Positions 32,688 through 36,143 of a stretch of DNA of 36,143 bases are shown here, piece after piece. The translations under genes and the position numbers were made by a program. Source of the stretch: Hoeflea sp. BAL378. Lineage in GTDB: Bacteria > Pseudomonadota > Alphaproteobacteria > Rhizobiales > Rhizobiaceae. The notes under the pieces were generated by a model. The model had not been told where the DNA came from. It ran no database searches and saw nothing but the letters and a program-made list of their open reading frames with translations. The stretch lies in the NCBI RefSeq assembly GCF_000759435.1, contig NZ_JRJG01000079.1:1-36143 (forward strand), read 5' to 3'. Position 1 is the stretch's first letter, and every line of letters starts with the position of its first letter.

Positions 32688-33552
32688 TCAGTTTCCCGCG
32701 CAGATCGAAGCAGTGGTCCGCTCCGGGGCGCTGTCTTCGGAGGAGAAGCCGTACCGCTCCATGATCGCCGCAACGGTGCCGTCGGCCTTCATCTCGGCCA
32801 GCCGGGCGTTGTAGGCGTCACGCAGTTCCGTGTCGTCGGTCCGCATGGCGATCGCGGTGGCCATGGCCTCGGGCGTGCCATCGGCGCGCATCAGGCCGGT
32901 GAAGGGCGTGGCGCGCTCGAGCTCGGAGAGCTTGGGATCCTTCAGCATCATCATTGCGGTGGGCGCCGACAGCACCGTTCCGTCGACCCGCCCTGCAAGG
33001 ATGGCGGAAATCGATTCCGCGCCGCCCGGGAACTGCATGATCTTGTCCTCCGGAACACCGGCATCGAGGGCATGCTTGGTGTTCAAGGAACCCCGGTCGC
33101 CGGCCAAGGGTGACATCTCCATTGGTGATGTCGTCGAAAGAATGGATATTCTTCGGATTGCCTTTCTTGACGATCACGGCGTCGACAACGGACAGGTCAG
33201 GTTCGGAGAAGATCACCTGCTGGCAGCGCTCGGCGGTGACGGCGATCCCCGAAGCGATCATGTCGAAGCGATGGGCCTGGAGGCCGGGAATCAGCGCCCC
33301 GAATTCCGTGACGACAAAGTTGATCTTGGTGATGCCCAACGGCGCAAGCGCCTCGCGCACAAGATCGGGATGAAAACCGGCGACCTCACCGGATTCCGTG
33401 CGGAACCCCCAGGGCGCGCGGTTGTGGATTCCGATGGTCACCTCGCCGGCGTCCACGCGGTCTTTCAGCGTGTCCGAGGCGATGGCGGGAGAATTGAGGC
33501 ATGCGGCAGCGACAAGGGCTGCAAGCATAGAGCGGCTCTTCGAAAACATCAT
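32688..33552 (-). pseudogene. Amino-acid ABC transporter substrate-binding protein, interrupted by a frameshift
   Basis: Two frames together encode one polar amino-acid binding protein. From ATG 33552, with AGAGGA upstream, the first part has signal peptide 'MMFSKSRSMLAALVAAACLN' ending near 'AIASDT', then 'GEVTIGIHNRAPWGF', 'FDMIASGIAVTAERCQQVIFS' (21 positions, 20 without the first) and 'NIHSFDDITNGDVTL'. The family continues in another frame with 'AGDRGSLNTKHALDAGVPED', 'ISAILAGRVDG' and 'MERYGFSSED'. The total 865 bases equals 288 codons plus one. Dropping one C at 33104-33105 (in GGCCAA) joins the two parts seamlessly. It is either a recent pseudogene or a sequencing error; the operon around it is intact, which favours error or very recent loss. 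Confidence 0.85.
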
Positions 33553-33589
33553 GTGATTGGATCCTCTGGTTGGGTTGGGATTTTGCCCG

Positions 33590-34789
33590 TCAGACTGCCG
33601 GTGTTGCATCACCGGTCGTTGTCTTTTGGCCGCATAGAGCGGCAAGAAACGCGTCGAGATCCGCCTCGAGCTCGGAAACATCCTCGAGGCCGACGCTGAA
33701 GCGGATGATCAGATCCTCCCTTTCCCAGGGGCGGACGGTGCGCCATTCGCCAACGGACATGGGCGCCACAAGGCTTCTTGTTCCACCCCAGGACGCGCCG
33801 ATCAGGAAGGTCTTCATCGCGTCAAGGGCAGCATCGAGGTTCTGCGAAAAGCCATCGGCCAGAAGCACGCTGAATACACCGGATGCGCCGATGAAATCGC
33901 GCTGCCAGATGGCGTGCCCCGGAGATGTTGGAAGCGGCGGCCAGAGCACCTCCGCAATGGCCCGGTGGTCCAGAAGGCGGCCAATCAGGCTTTCCGCCGT
34001 CACGGCTGCATGGGACATGCGCAGCGCCATGGTTTCCATGCCGCGCAAGACCAGGGTCGCGTCATCGGGAGAAACGCCGATTCCGGCCCGCCCGATAAAG
34101 GCGCGAACGGTTTTGGCGACCTCATCGCTCGAGAATGTGATGGCCCCCATGAGCAGATCGGAATGACCGCCGGCATACTTGGTCAGGGCCTCGGTGACGA
34201 TGTCCACGCCGAACCGGTGCGGCTTGAGCAGGAGCGAGGTCGACCAGGTGTTGTCGCAGCCGACAAGCGCACCTGCAGCATGCGCCACCGCCACGATGTC
34301 CGGAAGGTCCTGCACCTCCATCGTGCTGGAGCCGGGAGATTCGCACCACACCAGTCTGGTGTTGGGACGCAGACGCCGTTTCAGATCGGCAACCGAGGTC
34401 GGATCATAATACTCGACCTCCACGCCGCTCCGCGCCAGGTCGAGGTCGGCGAAGGAGCGCATGGCCGGATAGGCGGAATCCGTGATCAGCACGTGATCGC
34501 CGGCGGACACGACCGCCATTGCCGCAATCGCATTGGCGCCCTGCCCCGATGGGACGAGAAGGCACCGCGCCGCGCCAGCAAGGCCGGTCAGCTTGTCACA
34601 GAGCATGCGTGTGGTCGGGGTCCCGTAAAGCCCGTAGGAATAGCCGTCGATTCCGCGCTCCCCGCGGGTTGCATAGGCATGGGCATCGGAGAAGACGATC
34701 GTAGAGGCGCGGTAGGTTGCCGGCGCCAGCGAGCGAAAACCTGACAATTCCGGCTCTGGCGTGACCACACATCTCGTCTTGTCTTTCAT
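33590..34789 (-). CDS. metC: Cystathionine beta-lyase (MetC)-like PLP enzyme
   Basis: From ATG 34789 (GGAGA eight bases upstream) this is 399 residues. It matches the Cys/Met-metabolism PLP family in its MetC branch: 'YRASTIVF' at the start, 'YGLYGTPTT', 'CESPGSSTMEVQDLP', 'CDNTWSTSLLLKP', the PLP lysine in 'LTKYAGGHSD' (about residue 204), 'SWGGTRSLVAP' and 'RFSVGLEDVSELEADL'. The DNTW and SWGG motifs are those of cystathionine beta-lyase rather than gamma-lyases. It releases a thiol, pyruvate and ammonia from an S-substituted cysteine. It heads an operon with an amino-acid importer and deacylase and is divergent from a LysR gene, so it may serve salvage of an S-alkyl or N-acyl cysteine rather than core methionine synthesis. 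Confidence 0.88.
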   Translation of the reverse strand: MKDKTRCVVTPEPELSGFRSLAPATYRASTIVFSDAHAYATRGERGIDGYSYGLYGTPTTRMLCDKLTGLAGAARCLLVPSGQGANAIAAMAVVSAGDHVLITDSAYPAMRSFADLDLARSGVEVEYYDPTSVADLKRRLRPNTRLVWCESPGSSTMEVQDLPDIVAVAHAAGALVGCDNTWSTSLLLKPHRFGVDIVTEALTKYAGGHSDLLMGAITFSSDEVAKTVRAFIGRAGIGVSPDDATLVLRGMETMALRMSHAAVTAESLIGRLLDHRAIAEVLWPPLPTSPGHAIWQRDFIGASGVFSVLLADGFSQNLDAALDAMKTFLIGASWGGTRSLVAPMSVGEWRTVRPWEREDLIIRFSVGLEDVSELEADLDAFLAALCGQKTTTGDATPAV

Positions 34790-34797
34790 CGGGTCGC

Positions 34798-34823
34798 GTC
34801 TCCAATTGGCCTGCTGTGGAGAC
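34798..34823. promoter_or_regulatory. Inverted repeat between metC-like gene and LysR
   Basis: GTCTCCA (34798-34804) and TGGAGAC (34817-34823) form a perfect 7-base inverted repeat with a 12-base gap. It lies in the 81-base space between the divergent starts, a usual place for a LysR operator. GGAGA of the left arm on the minus strand also serves as Shine-Dalgarno of the metC-like gene. Seen directly; function inferred. Confidence 0.45.
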
Positions 34824-34870
34824 AGATAGACAAGGCAAACACATTCTGACAAATACAAATACGAGGCAAG

Positions 34871-35809
34871 TTGATAACCAGCAGGTATATATCCTTGAAA
34901 AACCCTTTGAATTTAAGGCAGGTCGAAATCTTCAGGGCCGTCATGCTCAACGGCACCACCCAGCGCGCCGCAGAAGTCCTGCATATCTCTCAACCGGGCG
35001 TATCCAAGGCACTGCAGGATCTTGAGCGGGAGTTGGGCTTCGAGCTGTTTCATCGCACCCGCAAACGCCTGATCCCGACTGCCGAGGCGCAGCTCTATAT
35101 CCGCGAGGTGGAGGACTCGTTCGCCTCGCTTTCGCGGCTGCGCAGCGCGGCCGCCCGCATTCGCGACTTCGGCTCGGGCCAGATCAAGCTTGCGACCCTG
35201 TCCGCGCTGTCCACCAACATCGTACCGCGAGCCCTGGTGCGCTTCCGGTCCCGCTATCCGGAAGTGTCCATCACCCTTCAGTCGAACATGTCCTCGACCG
35301 TCAAGGACCTGGTGCAAAGCGCCCGTTTCGACCTTGGCCTCGCGGCAAACGAGATCGATGTGACTGGGGTCGAAGCCCGCGAATTCGCAGCCTTCCCTGC
35401 GGCGCTCGCCATGCCTGAGCATCATCCATTGACAGCCAAGCAGGTCATAGTCCCGGAGGACCTGCATGATCTCCCCTTCATCGCCCTTTCGCCGGAAGAC
35501 ACGACACGCGGGCATTTGGACGCCCTGCTGCGCGAGCGGGGCGTGCGGCCCCGCGTGGTTCTGGAGACCCCTTTCGCCAACACGATTTGCGCCATGGTCC
35601 AGGCGGGTCTCGGCTGCGGCATCGTCAACCCGCTTTCCGCGGAACTTTTCGTCCATCACGGGCTGGTTCTCAGGCCTTTCATGCCGGTTCTTCTGTTCAG
35701 GACCCTGCTCATCCGGCCAAGCGATGCGGTGCCATCGCGCATTGTCGAAACCTGCATCGATGCGCTGGAGCAGGAGGCCGCTTTGGCGGCGTCCCGGATG
35801 AGGTTATGA
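34871..35809 (+). CDS. LysR-family regulator of the C-S lyase/transporter operon
   Basis: This protein has up to 312 residues. 'LNLRQVEIFRAVMLNGTTQRAAEVLHISQPGVSKALQDLERELGFELF' (across residues 14-61) is the LysR helix-turn-helix; the rest is a substrate-binding effector domain. TTG 34871 with GAGG upstream is taken as start; TTG at 34895 or 34907 are alternatives, the last giving the common 'MNLRQVEIF' N-terminus. Sulfur regulators such as CysB and CbL are LysR proteins, so a sulfur-related inducer would fit the metC-like target, but this is inference. It is divergent from the operon. Confidence 0.88.
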   Translation: MITSRYISLKNPLNLRQVEIFRAVMLNGTTQRAAEVLHISQPGVSKALQDLERELGFELFHRTRKRLIPTAEAQLYIREVEDSFASLSRLRSAAARIRDFGSGQIKLATLSALSTNIVPRALVRFRSRYPEVSITLQSNMSSTVKDLVQSARFDLGLAANEIDVTGVEAREFAAFPAALAMPEHHPLTAKQVIVPEDLHDLPFIALSPEDTTRGHLDALLRERGVRPRVVLETPFANTICAMVQAGLGCGIVNPLSAELFVHHGLVLRPFMPVLLFRTLLIRPSDAVPSRIVETCIDALEQEAALAASRMRL

Positions 35810-36143
35810 CCTGCACCTGGAATTGCCGGCGCGATCCGACAGAGGACCTTGCGCAGGCTCTTCGGTGACCGGCGACCGATCATGATCTCGGGATAGTTCC
35901 GGGGGCTCTTCAAGTTCAAAGGCCGTGATTTCGACTGAGCGGTGATCCTGCCGGGCCTATGCCGGTGCCTTTCCTGCACTCCCGACCTTCGTGATCTCGA
36001 AGGGAGGACGGCCGGATGCGGCCCGGGTCTCCATCCTTCAGCTGTGCATCCGCCGGGTCGTTCACCTTGCGCACCTGCCGCGGGTGCGTTTCCTCCGGCG
36101 CAAGCGTGCCGTTGCTGGCAAGTGGCCGGCTGACAGAAATCCC
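35810..36143. other. Right-edge region without a recognised gene
   Basis: On the minus strand a frame is open from the window edge to TGA at 35916-35918 (75 residues, starting 'GISVSRPLASNGTLAPEETH'), which could be the end of a gene beginning outside the window. I recognise no family in it, and small plus-strand frames here look like shadows. No terminator or repeat stands out. Confidence 0.25.

Noticed and set aside
29599-34789. Ectoine degradation (doe/eut-ehu) cluster
   Set aside because: Only a DoeB-like deacylase and a generic amino-acid importer fit; DoeA, DoeC, DoeD and other ectoine genes are absent and a MetC-like lyase is present instead.
1-36143. CRISPR arrays, prophage or complete insertion sequences
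   Set aside because: No regularly spaced identical repeats, no phage structural genes and no transposase frame were seen.

Overview
This window looks like a chromosomal segment of a high-GC alphaproteobacterium, probably a member of the Rhizobiales (Hyphomicrobiales). The GC content is visibly high, coding density is high, and genes sit in short tightly packed operons with many divergent regulator/enzyme pairs. The left end pairs the end of xseA with a radical-SAM/UdgX repair operon. That operon is preceded by a GAAC-N7-GAAC motif, the form of LexA box described for alphaproteobacteria. This taxonomic call is an inference; there is no rRNA or tRNA in the window.

Region 1 (1-4.1 kb) is housekeeping and DNA repair: the 3' end of xseA, a probably SOS-controlled two-gene operon (radical SAM protein with a helix-hairpin-helix, then a DUF4130-UdgX fusion), and a convergent pair of small genes (YbaK-type Cys-tRNA deacylase and an ArsC/YffB-like protein).

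Region 2 (4.2-14.2 kb) is a redox/detoxification accessory region. It is built from four regulator-plus-oxidoreductase modules: azoR with a LysR, two SDRs with a TetR, two more SDRs and an alpha/beta hydrolase with a second TetR, and a third TetR divergent from a quinone-oxidoreductase/quinol-monooxygenase pair. Each TetR intergenic region carries a conspicuous inverted or direct repeat that is a likely operator.

Region 3 (14.4-20.7 kb) encodes MmgE/PrpD protein, LysR regulator, acyl-CoA dehydrogenase, class III CoA-transferase, MaoC/FAS1-like hydratase and CitE-like lyase. As a set this matches the bacterial itaconate degradation gene content known from Pseudomonas (CoA activation, hydration to citramalyl-CoA, cleavage to acetyl-CoA and pyruvate). 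Region 4 (20.8-28.6 kb) has a small membrane protein, two AraC regulators, and an operon of HyuA, HyuB and an amidohydrolase that lacks one usual metal-ligand histidine.

Region 5 (28.7-35.8 kb) has a possible insertion-sequence end relic and a cytochrome b561-type gene. After these comes a six-gene operon with a divergent LysR: MetC-like C-S beta-lyase, a polar amino-acid ABC importer and an aspartoacylase-like deacylase. This set suggests uptake, deacylation and beta-cleavage of an N-acylated sulfur amino acid. The binding-protein gene of the importer is interrupted by what looks like a one-base insertion. The last 330 bases hold nothing I can recognise.
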